Made by a program: the position numbers and the translations under genes. The notes beneath the pieces were generated by a model. The model was not told the DNA's origin. It saw only the letters and a program-made list of their open reading frames with translations, and ran no database searches. A stretch of DNA of 64,000 bases from Microbacterium sp. RURRCA19A (lineage in GTDB: Bacteria > Actinomycetota > Actinomycetes > Actinomycetales > Microbacteriaceae). Shown here one piece after another: positions 14,319-21,902 of this stretch (positions within the stretch are counted from its first letter, which is position 1; each line of letters opens with the position of its first letter). Where the stretch lies: assembly GCF_900156455.1 (NCBI RefSeq), contig NZ_FTNQ01000001.1, forward strand, positions 310,001 through 374,000. Reading direction: 5' to 3'.

Positions 14319-14543
14319 ATGACTTTCGCCTCGCTGATCGCCCTCGCCGCCGAAGAGGGCGCCCACCACGGCGGCAACGCGCAGGCCGAGACGTGGTGGA
14401 TCGGTGCGATCGCCCTCGCCGGTTTCCTCGCGCTGAGCCTGGTGACCCTGTCGTACCGCAACGTGTCGAACCGTCACGCGCACAAGGCCGAGGCGTACAC
14501 CGCCAAGCACGGCACGCCCACCCCCGAGGCGCACGGCCACTGA
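14319..14543 (+). CDS. Small single-pass membrane protein, unknown function
   Basis: 74 residues with one hydrophobic segment at about 27-46 ([20 protein letters not shown]). A short His-containing N-terminal stretch (EEGAHHGG) and a polar C-terminal tail rich in His and Lys ([15 protein letters not shown]...EAHGH) flank it. GGAG lies 5-8 bases before the ATG. It lies between proA and nadD, 10 bases ahead of nadD. The histidines hint at metal binding, but that is a guess; I do not recognise a named family. Confidence 0.8.
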   Translation: MTFASLIALAAEEGAHHGGNAQAETWWIGAIALAGFLALSLVTLSYRNVSNRHAHKAEAYTAKHGTPTPEAHGH

Positions 14544-14553
14544 GGCCCACCGT

Positions 14554-15150
14554 ATGTCGGTGACGCGCGCCCCTCGCATCGGGGTCATGGGTGGGACGTT
14601 CGATCCCATCCATCACGGTCACCTGGTCGCGGCCAGCGAGGTCGCACAGTCGTTCGATCTCGACGAGGTCGTCTTCGTTCCCACGGGGCGCCCGTGGCAG
14701 AAAGCCGACGTCACCGAGAGCGAGCACCGCTACCTCATGACGGTCATCGCGACCGCCTCGAACCCCCAGTTCACGGTCAGCCGCGTGGACATCGATCGTG
14801 CGGGTCCCACCTACACGATCGACACCCTGCGCGACCTGAAGCGCGAGCGTCCGGGCGCCGATCTCTTCTTCATCACCGGTGCCGACGCGGTCGCGCAGAT
14901 CCTGGGGTGGCGCAACCATCAAGAGCTGTGGGACCTCGCGCATTTCGTCGCGGTGTCACGTCCCGGGCACGTCTTGACGACCGAGGGCCTTCCCACCGAG
15001 GACGTCAGTCAGCTCGAGATCCCGGCACTGTCCATTTCGTCCACAGACTGCCGCGCCCGCGTGCGCCGAGGGCACCCCGTGTGGTACCTCGTCCCCGACG
15101 GTGTCGTGCAGTACATCGCGAAGCATCACCTCTACCGGAGCCCTGCATGA
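14554..15150 (+). CDS. nadD: Nicotinate-nucleotide adenylyltransferase
   Basis: Transfers AMP from ATP to nicotinate mononucleotide in NAD synthesis. The 198 residues have the nucleotidyl-transferase motif [17 protein letters not shown] near the N-terminus and the C-terminal [14 protein letters not shown] motif. ATG start; the stop overlaps the next start (ATGA). With the 15147 gene and rsfS it forms a coupled three-gene unit, as is common in actinobacteria. Confidence 0.97.
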   Translation: MSVTRAPRIGVMGGTFDPIHHGHLVAASEVAQSFDLDEVVFVPTGRPWQKADVTESEHRYLMTVIATASNPQFTVSRVDIDRAGPTYTIDTLRDLKRERPGADLFFITGADAVAQILGWRNHQELWDLAHFVAVSRPGHVLTTEGLPTEDVSQLEIPALSISSTDCRARVRRGHPVWYLVPDGVVQYIAKHHLYRSPA

Positions 15151-16412
15151 GCACATCCGAGAACCCCGAGACCCCGCCGCTGACGCGGCGTCAGCTGCGC
15201 GAACTCCGCAACACCGGTGCCACGCCGATCATCACCCCGCAGCTCGACGCCGACGAAGCGGTCCCCGACGAGCCCGGCACGGCCCCGGATGCCACGGCAT
15301 CGTCCGCAGCGACGCCCGCCGAGCCCGAGGTGCCCAGCGAAGAGCAGGAGAGCCCGACCGCTGAGCCGGAGCCTTCCGTCGCCGAGCCCGACGAGTCCGG
15401 AGCAGCCCAGGAGCCTCCGGCCAAGAAGGGCGGGATGTTCGGCGGGCTGTTCGGCCGGAACAAGGCCGAGACGGCGACGGTCGACGAGGCTCCCGTGGTC
15501 GACGCGAAGCCCGCACCGACTCCGGTGCAACCGATCGTTCCGGCATCGTTCCCGCCGGTCGACGGCCCCGATCTGGGCGTGACCGGCCTCACGCGTCGGC
15601 AGGCGCGCGCGCAGGAACGCATCCGCACCGCATCGGTGCCGATCATCGCGCCCGACCTGCAGCCCGGTGTCCCCGGCTCCCGTGACGAACCGTCCGAGAT
15701 CGCCGCGCCGACCGAGGACGCGCCCGACGACAGCGCGGAACACGCGGCCGTCCCCGCCGCACAGGCCGAGGTCGACAGCGCGCAGTCCACCGACGAGACC
15801 GACCAGGCCGCGGAGTCCGCGGACGAATCGTCTCTCGAGGACGTCCCGGCGATCTTCCGGCCCGCGGCGCCCGACGAGGAGCCTGCCGCCGATGCAGCGA
15901 CTCCGCTCTCGACGGTGAACCCCGCCCTCGGCTCCGACCTGCTCAGCGGGCAGACCCCCGAGATCTCGCTGCCGCCGTCGTTCGATCAGCTCATCTCGCG
16001 CAGCGCCACGGCCACGGGCTCGGTGGCGACGCCGAACGCCCTGATCCTGTCGCAGACTCCCGCCGGTGTTCCCCTGGTGGGTCCGGTCACCTCGACCGGG
16101 GAAGTGCTCATCACCGGCACGTTCGAGCTCCCCGAGGGCCTCGGCTCCGCCGGTCACGCCCCCGGAACCACCGACGGACGCGACGTGGACGCGGTTCTCC
16201 TCGACGGAGAACTCCCGCCGGCGTCGTCGCCCACCCCCATTGCGGCCAGCGCCGCGATCAGCACCGTCAAGCAACCCGGTGAGATCATCCGGCCCCCGGC
16301 ACCCGAGAAGGGCAGCAAGCTCGTCATCGGTCTCATCATCACCACCGGCGCTCTCGCCGTTGCGGTGGCCGTCGCGCTGGTCCTCGCCTTCACGACAGGA
16401 GTCTTCGGATGA
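15147..16412 (+). CDS. Large acidic, Pro/Ala-rich protein with one C-terminal membrane anchor
   Basis: 421 residues, unknown function. The N-terminal 400 residues are low complexity and rich in Pro, Ala, Glu and Asp, followed by one membrane segment at about 392-416 ([27 protein letters not shown]) and almost no tail, so it looks tail-anchored with the bulk in the cytoplasm. A motif occurs twice: [20 protein letters not shown] at about 11-30 and [20 protein letters not shown] at about 148-167. It is coupled to nadD and rsfS by ATGA overlaps. I do not recognise a domain. Confidence 0.85.
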   Translation: MSTSENPETPPLTRRQLRELRNTGATPIITPQLDADEAVPDEPGTAPDATASSAATPAEPEVPSEEQESPTAEPEPSVAEPDESGAAQEPPAKKGGMFGGLFGRNKAETATVDEAPVVDAKPAPTPVQPIVPASFPPVDGPDLGVTGLTRRQARAQERIRTASVPIIAPDLQPGVPGSRDEPSEIAAPTEDAPDDSAEHAAVPAAQAEVDSAQSTDETDQAAESADESSLEDVPAIFRPAAPDEEPAADAATPLSTVNPALGSDLLSGQTPEISLPPSFDQLISRSATATGSVATPNALILSQTPAGVPLVGPVTSTGEVLITGTFELPEGLGSAGHAPGTTDGRDVDAVLLDGELPPASSPTPIAASAAISTVKQPGEIIRPPAPEKGSKLVIGLIITTGALAVAVAVALVLAFTTGVFG

Positions 16413-16786
16413 CAGCCAGCCCCAACGGGATCGAGATGGCGCGTATCGCCGCGATCGCCGCCGACTCGAAATCCGGTGAAGACCTCGTCGCTCTCGACGT
16501 GTCCGAGCCGCTGCCGCTCGTGGACATCTTCCTTCTGGTGACGGGTCGCAACGAGCGGAACGTGGCCGCCATCGCCGACGAGGTGGAGGAGAAGCTCCTC
16601 GAAGCGGGCCACAAGCGTCTGCGCCGCGAAGGTCGGCAGGAGTCGCGCTGGATCTTGCTCGACTTCGGCGACCTCGTCGTGCACGTCTTCCACGAGCAGG
16701 AGCGCGTCTACTACGGGCTGGAGCGCCTGTGGAAGGACTGCCCCGTCGTTCCGTTGGAGATCCCCGCACCCGCCTCCGCGGACTGA
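16409..16786 (+). CDS. rsfS: Ribosome silencing factor RsfS
   Basis: 125-residue protein that binds L14 and blocks subunit joining when nutrients run low. The motifs LVALDVSEPLPLVDIFLLVTGRNERNVAAIADE and WILLDFGDLVVHVFHEQERVYYGLERLW are typical. The nadD-X-rsfS order agrees. It ends the operon, and a stable bidirectional hairpin follows. Confidence 0.97.
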   Translation: MTASPNGIEMARIAAIAADSKSGEDLVALDVSEPLPLVDIFLLVTGRNERNVAAIADEVEEKLLEAGHKRLRREGRQESRWILLDFGDLVVHVFHEQERVYYGLERLWKDCPVVPLEIPAPASAD

Positions 16787-16797
16787 CACGAGACGCA

Positions 16798-16831
16798 CCG
16801 CAGGGCCGCTCCGTTCGGAGCGGCCCTGCGG
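16798..16831. terminator. Bidirectional hairpin between rsfS and mesD
   Basis: A perfect 15-bp stem (16798-16812 with 16817-16831) closed by a GTTC loop in the stable C(GTTC)G context. It sits between convergent genes, 12 bases after the rsfS stop and 13 bases from the mesD stop. No long T-tract. Confidence 0.8.
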
Positions 16832-16844
16832 CATTCCTGCGGCC

Positions 16845-17882
16845 TCAGACGAGGGCGCCGGTGAGTTCCTCGCGAAGGATCGCCGCGCCCGCACTCAGCG
16901 CGCTGAGCTTGGCCAGCGCGACGTCACGCGGCAGCGGGGCCATGCCGCAGTTGGAGCTGGCGATGAGCTTGTCGGCATCCACGAAGTCCAGTGCGCGACG
17001 CAGCGTGTCGGCGACCTCTTCGGGGCGTTCGATTTCGTGCGAGGCCACGTCGATCGCTCCGAGCATGACCTTCTTGCCGCGGATCAACTCGATCACCTCG
17101 ATCGGGATGCGGGAGTTGTGCGACTCGAGCGACACGATGTCGATGCTGGACTGCTGCAGCAGGGGGAAGGACTCCTCGTACTGTCGCCATTCGGGGCCGA
17201 GCGTGGCCTTCCAGTCCGTGTTCGCCTTGATGCCGTACCCGTAGCAGATGTGCACGGCGGTCTCGGCGCGCAGACCCTCGACGGCGCGCTCGAGCGTCGC
17301 CATGCCCCAGTCGCGCACATCGTCGAAGAACACGTTGAAGGCGGGTTCGTCGAACTGGATGACGTCAACCCCCGCCGCTTCGAGCTCCTTGGCCTCCTGG
17401 TTCAGGATGCCGGCGAACTCCCACGCGAGCTTCTCACGGCTCTTGTAGTACCGGTCGGAGAGCGTGTCGATCATCGTCATCGGGCCCGGCAGCGCCCATT
17501 TGATGCGCTGGTCGGTCTGTGCGCGGAGGAAGGCGGCATCCCGCACGAAGACGGGCTCCGGACGCTCCACGGCGCCCACGACGGTCGGGACGCTGGCGTC
17601 GTACCGGTTACGGATGCGCACGGTCTCGCGGTTCTCGAAGTCGACGCCGCTCAGGTGCTCGATGAAGGTGGTCACGAAGTGCTGGCGCGTCTGTTCGCCG
17701 TCGCTGACGATGTCGATGCCTCGCCGACGCTGCTCGTGCACGGCCACGCGCAGGGCATCCTGCCGGCCCTCGACGAGCGCATCGCCCTCGAGCGACCAGG
17801 GCGACCAGAGCTTCTCGGGCTCGGCGAGCCACGAAGGCTTGGGCAAGCTGCCGACGAGCGCGGTGGGAAGGAGTGCGTTCAT
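16845..17882 (-). CDS. mesD: Core methionine synthase (MesD-type, MetE C-terminal domain)
   Basis: Cobalamin-independent methionine synthase fold of 345 residues, matching only the catalytic C-terminal half of MetE. The zinc ligands are present: H211 and C213 in HICYGYG, E253 in SLESH, C312 in SSNCGMAPL. The homocysteine/substrate signature IQFDEPAFN is at 176-184. There is no MetE N-terminal folate half. It lies 20 bases downstream of a DUF1852 gene on the same strand. Published work on folate-independent methionine synthases assigns such pairs to MesD plus MesX, needing oxygen and an unidentified methyl donor. The assignment here is by family and neighbour only. Confidence 0.85.
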   Translation of the reverse strand: MNALLPTALVGSLPKPSWLAEPEKLWSPWSLEGDALVEGRQDALRVAVHEQRRRGIDIVSDGEQTRQHFVTTFIEHLSGVDFENRETVRIRNRYDASVPTVVGAVERPEPVFVRDAAFLRAQTDQRIKWALPGPMTMIDTLSDRYYKSREKLAWEFAGILNQEAKELEAAGVDVIQFDEPAFNVFFDDVRDWGMATLERAVEGLRAETAVHICYGYGIKANTDWKATLGPEWRQYEESFPLLQQSSIDIVSLESHNSRIPIEVIELIRGKKVMLGAIDVASHEIERPEEVADTLRRALDFVDADKLIASSNCGMAPLPRDVALAKLSALSAGAAILREELTGALV

Positions 17883-17902
17883 GGGGGGAGTGCTCCGGCG
17901 GG

Positions 17903-18895
17903 TCAGTGGACGAGGGCGGGGGAGAGGCCTGCCCAGCGGGCGAGAAGCTCGCCGTGGGGCTTCACGAAGTGCTCCTCCGTGTACTTCCCCTGGGTGACGG
18001 CGAGGCGCGAGCGCTCTTCACGGTCGTACTCGACCCGCGTGCGCGAGAAGTCCCCGCTCTCGAGGGTCGGACGGAACACGTGCGCGGCGGTGGCGTTGGC
18101 GTTGTAGATCTCGGGCCGGTAGATCTTCTGGAACGACTCCATCGTGCTGATCGTGCCGATGAGCTGCAGGTTCGAGTAGTCGTTGAGCAAATCGCCGCGG
18201 AAGTAGAAGGCGAGCGGGGCAACGCTGCCGGCCGGCAGGAAGTACCGGACTTTCAGCCCCATCTTGCCGAAGTACTCGTCGGTGAGCGAGTAGTCGTCCT
18301 GCGCGTACTCGACGCCGAGGATCGGGTGGTGGTTGTCGGTGCGCTGGTAGGTCTTGCTGGTGGAGACGCTGATGCAGATCACCGGCGACACGGTGAACCG
18401 CTCCCGATACGCGGCGGATTCCAGGAAGTCCTGGAACAGCTTGCCGTGCAGCGCACCGAAGTCGTCGGGGACGGTGAACGACCCGGCGGCGGCGCTGGCC
18501 GCGGGCAGCAGCACGCTGAAGTCGAAGTCGCGCAGGTACGACGAGAAGTTGTTGCCAACGATCCCGTGGTGCCGGGCACCCGTCGCGCGGTCCACGATCA
18601 CGAGGTCGAGCACCTCGAGCAGCGGGAACACCTGGTCGTCGCCGGAGACCGCGAACTCGAGGTCGACGGAGACGATGTCGATCTCGAGCGTGTAGCGGTC
18701 GCCGTCCGGGTTGTCCCACCTCGCGAGGTCGTTGAACCGACGATTGATCATCGTGAGCGCACTGCGGAGGTTCTCGCGGCGGTCGTCGCCGCGGGCCAGG
18801 TTGGCGAAGTTCGTCGTGGCTCGCGAGTTCTGCGACGGCGAATAGTCCTCGTCGAATCGGGTGGTCGAGATCCGGTAGGTGAAGTCGGTGGACAT
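17903..18895 (-). CDS. mesX: DUF1852 protein, MesX-type partner of the methionine synthase
   Basis: 330-residue soluble protein starting MSTDFTYRISTTRFDEDYSP with GAGGAGC as ribosome binding site. The characteristic DUF1852 stretches are SRATTNFANLARGDDRRENLRSALTM-type segments near 24-49 and the C-terminal KYTEEHFVKPHGELLARWAG. The family occurs next to core methionine synthases, and MesX is required for MesD function in genetic studies. The biochemical role is not known. It is the first gene of the mesX-mesD unit, divergent from a LysR regulator 119 bases away. Confidence 0.87.
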   Translation of the reverse strand: MSTDFTYRISTTRFDEDYSPSQNSRATTNFANLARGDDRRENLRSALTMINRRFNDLARWDNPDGDRYTLEIDIVSVDLEFAVSGDDQVFPLLEVLDLVIVDRATGARHHGIVGNNFSSYLRDFDFSVLLPAASAAAGSFTVPDDFGALHGKLFQDFLESAAYRERFTVSPVICISVSTSKTYQRTDNHHPILGVEYAQDDYSLTDEYFGKMGLKVRYFLPAGSVAPLAFYFRGDLLNDYSNLQLIGTISTMESFQKIYRPEIYNANATAAHVFRPTLESGDFSRTRVEYDREERSRLAVTQGKYTEEHFVKPHGELLARWAGLSPALVH

Positions 18896-18988
18896 CCCCG
18901 AAGCTCCTCTCGCTCGTGGGCTCTCGCCGCGCGGTCATCGGTGGCTCCATCGTGCTCGTTCCTGGCATCCATCGGGTAATCCGTGGCG

Positions 18989-19006
18989 ACTATCCCCTCC
19001 TATAGT
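18989..19006. promoter_or_regulatory. LysR-type operator overlapping the regulator's -10 element
   Basis: ACTAT-N8-ATAGT (18989-18993 and 19002-19006) is a perfect dyad with the T-N11-A spacing typical of LysR boxes. The right half lies within TATAGT (19001-19006), a -10 hexamer 8 bases before the regulator ATG. The left half read on the other strand gives GATAGT, a possible -10 for mesX. Binding would therefore affect both directions; this is inferred. Confidence 0.6.
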
Positions 19007-19014
19007 CTTTACCT

Positions 19015-19956
19015 ATGGCGCGTCGATCGAGCGGTGTCACGCTGCAACAGCTGCAGTCCTTCATCGAGGTCGCCGCGGAGGGTTCCATCTCCGCCGCGGC
19101 CGATCTGCTCTACGTGTCGCAGCCGACGATGTCGGCCGCGATGAAGGACCTCGAAGCGAGAGTGGGTCGGTCTCTGCTCGTCCGCTCCGCGCGCGGGATC
19201 ACGCTGACCTCCGACGGCGTCGAATTCCTCGGGTACGCGCGCCAGGTCGTGGAGCAGGTCGCGCTCCTCGAACAGCGCTACCTCGACGGCCCGGCATCCC
19301 GGCGGCTGCTGGGAGTCTCCGCACAGCACTACTCCTTCGTCGTCGACGCGTTCGTGCGCATGGTCAAAGCCAGCGGGGCCGCGCGGTACGAGTTCTCGCT
19401 GCGGGAGACGCGCACGTGGGACATCATCGAGGATGTGCGGACGCTGCGCAGCGAACTCGGCATCCTCTACCGCAACGACTTCAACCGGGACGTCATCGAC
19501 AAGCTGCTGCGCGATTCCGGGCTGTCGTTCCATCCGTTGTTCCTGGCCGACCCGCACATCTTCGTCTCGCGGAAGAACCCCCTCGCGGCGCGCGAGCGGG
19601 TGACGCTCGACGATCTCGCCGGCCTGCCGCGACTCACGTTCGACCAGGGCAACAACAACTCGTTCTATTTCGCCGAGGAGATCCTCTCGACGCTGTCCAG
19701 CGAGCAGGAGATCCGCGTGTCCGACCGCGCGACGATCTTCAACCTCATGATCGGTCTCGAGGGATACACGATCTCGACCGGCATCATCAGCGACGACCTC
19801 GACCCCGAGATCGTGGCCGTGCCGCTCGACGTGGACGAGCGCATCGAGATCGGGTGGATCGCCCACTCCGCGATCCCGCTCACCGAACAGGCGCAGCGCT
19901 ACCTCGACGAAGTGCGGGCTGTCGTGCGGGAGTTCGACGTCGTGCTGTTGGGCTGA
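19015..19956 (+). CDS. LysR-family transcriptional regulator (divergent from mesX)
   Basis: 313 residues. The N-terminal winged helix-turn-helix spans about 8-67 (VTLQQLQSFIEVAAEGSISAAADLLYVSQPTMSAAMKDLEARVG), and the effector-binding domain follows from about 95. No ribosome binding site precedes the ATG; TATAGT lies 8 bases upstream, so the mRNA is probably leaderless. By position it should regulate mesX-mesD, perhaps sensing homocysteine or a methionine-cycle metabolite, like MetR. The ligand is unknown. Confidence 0.92.
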   Translation: MARRSSGVTLQQLQSFIEVAAEGSISAAADLLYVSQPTMSAAMKDLEARVGRSLLVRSARGITLTSDGVEFLGYARQVVEQVALLEQRYLDGPASRRLLGVSAQHYSFVVDAFVRMVKASGAARYEFSLRETRTWDIIEDVRTLRSELGILYRNDFNRDVIDKLLRDSGLSFHPLFLADPHIFVSRKNPLAARERVTLDDLAGLPRLTFDQGNNNSFYFAEEILSTLSSEQEIRVSDRATIFNLMIGLEGYTISTGIISDDLDPEIVAVPLDVDERIEIGWIAHSAIPLTEQAQRYLDEVRAVVREFDVVLLG

Positions 19957-19973
19957 CATAGCCGCGAACGACG

Positions 19974-19999
19974 AAAGCCCCCGCCGAAGCGGAGGCTTT
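19974..19999. terminator. Terminator shared by the LysR gene and tRNA-Ala
   Basis: An 11-bp stem (19974-19984 with 19989-19999) with a CGAA loop, AAAGCC on one side and GGCTTT on the other. It lies between the convergent LysR gene and tRNA-Ala. Read on the minus strand it is followed by CGTCGTT. Confidence 0.75.
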
Positions 20000-20006
20000 C
20001 TCTGGG

Positions 20007-20079
20007 TGGACCTGAGGGGACTCGAACCCCTGACCCCCTGCATGCCATGCAGGTGCGCTACCAGCTGCGCCACAGGCCC
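20007..20079 (-). tRNA. tRNA-Ala (GGC)
   Basis: A 73-base cloverleaf with acceptor GGGCCTG/CAGGTCC, D-arm GCGCAGCTGGTAGCGC and T-arm AGGGGTTCGAGTCCCCT. The anticodon loop ATGGCAT gives anticodon GGC (alanine). The 3' CCA is not encoded (A then CCC). Confidence 0.97.
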
Positions 20080-20121
20080 GTTTTCTGTTCTTGCCCCTCG
20101 CGAGGCAACTCCATGAGCTTA

Positions 20122-21027
20122 CTACACGGATTCGGGGCGCAAGAAATCGGCTCCACCGGGCGTGTCGTCGCCACCCGTGACCGCGGCGACGAGCGCCGTG
20201 CGCAGAGCCTGCGCACGCTCGCTCAGGATGCGTTGGCGGGCGACATAGCGCGCCTTGCCCTCAACCGTCTCGATCGCGACGGGGGAGTACCCCCAGTCGG
20301 TCAGGTCGTAGGGCGACGCCTCCATGTCGAGCGTGCGGATGTCGCGCGCGAGCTCGAACGCGTCGAGCAGGATCTCCCCGGGCACGAGCGGCCCGAGCTT
20401 CACCGCCCACTTGTAGACGTCCATGCCGGCGTGCAGGCATCCGGGCTGCTCGACGTCGATCTGACCGTCGCGCGCCAGCGGTGTGCGATTTCGCGGAGCC
20501 GCGTCCGGCGTGAAGAACCGGAAGGCATCGAAGTGCGTGCACTTGAGGTCGTGCGCCTCGACGACGGCGTCGGTCCCGTCGCGGCCGAGACGGAGCGGCA
20601 CCGCGTGGCGCACCTCGTCGGCGCGATAGGCCATGGCCCACTCGTGCAGCCCGAAGCAGCCGAACTGCGCCGGGCGCGCGGCGGTGGCACGCAGCAGGTT
20701 CACCACGCCCCGGTACAGCGAGCCGCGGTCGCGGCGGAAGGTCTCGGCATCCACCTCGACGCCGTCGGCCGTCACCCGGTACCAGCGCCAGGACGCGCGT
20801 TCCTCGGCCTCGGCGAGCACGATGCCGGGACCTGGATGCCACCGACGCAGGATCGCCGGCTTGTACGAGTAGTACGTGAAGAGGAAGTCCTCGACCGGAT
20901 GCTTCTGACCGCGGGCCGCGCGGGCGCGGTGCGCAGCCGTGAGGGTCTCGGCGCGCCCGGCGTGCGCTTCCGCGCGCGCGGTCCACTCGGCGCGCGCGAG
21001 CACCGCCGTCTCGAGGAGCGTCGTCAT
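20122..21027 (-). CDS. Putative 3-methyladenine DNA glycosylase (actinobacterial family)
   Basis: 301-residue soluble protein: MTTLLETAVLARAEWTARAEAHAGRAETL, then FTYYSYKPAILRRWHPG and FGCFGLHEWAMAYR. It resembles the actinobacterial proteins annotated as 3-methyladenine DNA glycosylase. I cannot see a helix-hairpin-helix or AAG-type motif that would prove the activity, so the name is tentative. The ATG at 21027 overlaps the stop of the upstream SRAP gene by 4 bases, so the two are made together. Confidence 0.65.
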   Translation of the reverse strand: MTTLLETAVLARAEWTARAEAHAGRAETLTAAHRARAARGQKHPVEDFLFTYYSYKPAILRRWHPGPGIVLAEAEERASWRWYRVTADGVEVDAETFRRDRGSLYRGVVNLLRATAARPAQFGCFGLHEWAMAYRADEVRHAVPLRLGRDGTDAVVEAHDLKCTHFDAFRFFTPDAAPRNRTPLARDGQIDVEQPGCLHAGMDVYKWAVKLGPLVPGEILLDAFELARDIRTLDMEASPYDLTDWGYSPVAIETVEGKARYVARQRILSERAQALRTALVAAVTGGDDTPGGADFLRPESV

Positions 21028-21734
21028 TCGACCGGCTCGATGAGGTCGGGCCCGTCGTTGCGCACGTTCCCGACGGCCGACGACACGACGTGGTCGTCGA
21101 GCGTCTCGGCCACATCGGGGGCCGCGTCGACCGCGGCGTCCAGGATGTCGCCGACGTTCTCGGTCGTCGGGTCGAGCCACGCGTCGGCGAAGTCGGGATC
21201 CATGAACAGCGGCATCCGGTCGTGGATGGATCCGAGGCGTCCGATCGCGTCGCGGGTGAGGATCGTGCAGCTGAGCACCCAGCGCGAGGGGTCGTCATCG
21301 GCCTTGGCCGGGTCTTTCCACCACTCGTACAGCCCGGCGAAGAACAGGGGCGATCCGTCGGCGGGGTGGATGTAGTGGGGGGTCTTGCCCGCCTCCGTGG
21401 TCTTCCACTCGTAGTAGCCCGAGGCGGGGATGACCGCGCGGCGCTTGATCAGGGCGTTGCGGAACATCGGCTTGTCTTCGACCTCTTCGGACCGCGCGTT
21501 GAACGCCCGGGCGCCGATCTTCACGTCTTTCGCCCACCCCGGGACGAGACCCCAGCGGGCGACTTCGAGGCGTCGCACGGGCGGCTCGGTCTTCACCGAG
21601 TCGAGCACGATGGCCACGGACGCCGTCGGAGCGATGTTGTACGACGGCGGCGGCAGCTCATCGGTCTCGACGTCGACGCGCAGCACGCCCACGAGCTCGG
21701 ATGCCACATTGGCCACGACGAATCGACCGCACAT
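21024..21734 (-). CDS. yedK: SRAP family abasic-site protein (YedK/HMCES-like)
   Basis: Binds abasic sites in single-stranded DNA and forms a protective thiazolidine crosslink through Cys2. The 236-residue protein begins MCGRFVV, fixing the start at 21734 because Cys2 is the catalytic residue after Met removal. Also visible are the conserved NARSE (Asn), ASGYYEWK (Glu) and SIHDRMP (His) motifs. TACGCT lies 6 bases before the ATG, suggesting a leaderless mRNA. It overlaps the putative glycosylase gene. Confidence 0.95.
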   Translation of the reverse strand: MCGRFVVANVASELVGVLRVDVETDELPPPSYNIAPTASVAIVLDSVKTEPPVRRLEVARWGLVPGWAKDVKIGARAFNARSEEVEDKPMFRNALIKRRAVIPASGYYEWKTTEAGKTPHYIHPADGSPLFFAGLYEWWKDPAKADDDPSRWVLSCTILTRDAIGRLGSIHDRMPLFMDPDFADAWLDPTTENVGDILDAAVDAAPDVAETLDDHVVSSAVGNVRNDGPDLIEPVE

Positions 21735-21797
21735 GCTTCGAGCGTACGCGGGGGTCGCGACATCCCGGGGGCCGAGGCCGATGAACGCGTGCGCCTT

Positions 21798-21833
21798 CAG
21801 CGATCCGCACAACCTCAGCGATCCGCACAACCT
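21798..21833. repeat. Two perfect tandem copies of an 18-bp unit
   Basis: CAGCGATCCGCACAACCT occurs at 21798-21815 and 21816-21833 with no mismatch, between the SRAP and App1-type genes. A partial third unit follows, and a degenerate relative is at 5822-5853. The remainder of 21735-21902 shows an imperfect 15-base inverted repeat at 21747-21761 and 21888-21902. Confidence 0.85.
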
Positions 21834-21902
21834 CGGCCCGGAACCCGCGGATGCCACTCACCCCGCGCGAATCACCGAGGACATGCCGCCGCGACCCCCA
21901 CG

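Noticed and set aside
16845..17882. Truncated or broken metE
   Set aside because: The frame is complete with all catalytic ligands, and the linked DUF1852 gene indicates a genuine core methionine synthase, not a fragment.
18896..19014. SAM riboswitch upstream of mesX
   Set aside because: I searched the 119 bases for SAM riboswitch cores and found none; the visible control element is a LysR-type dyad.
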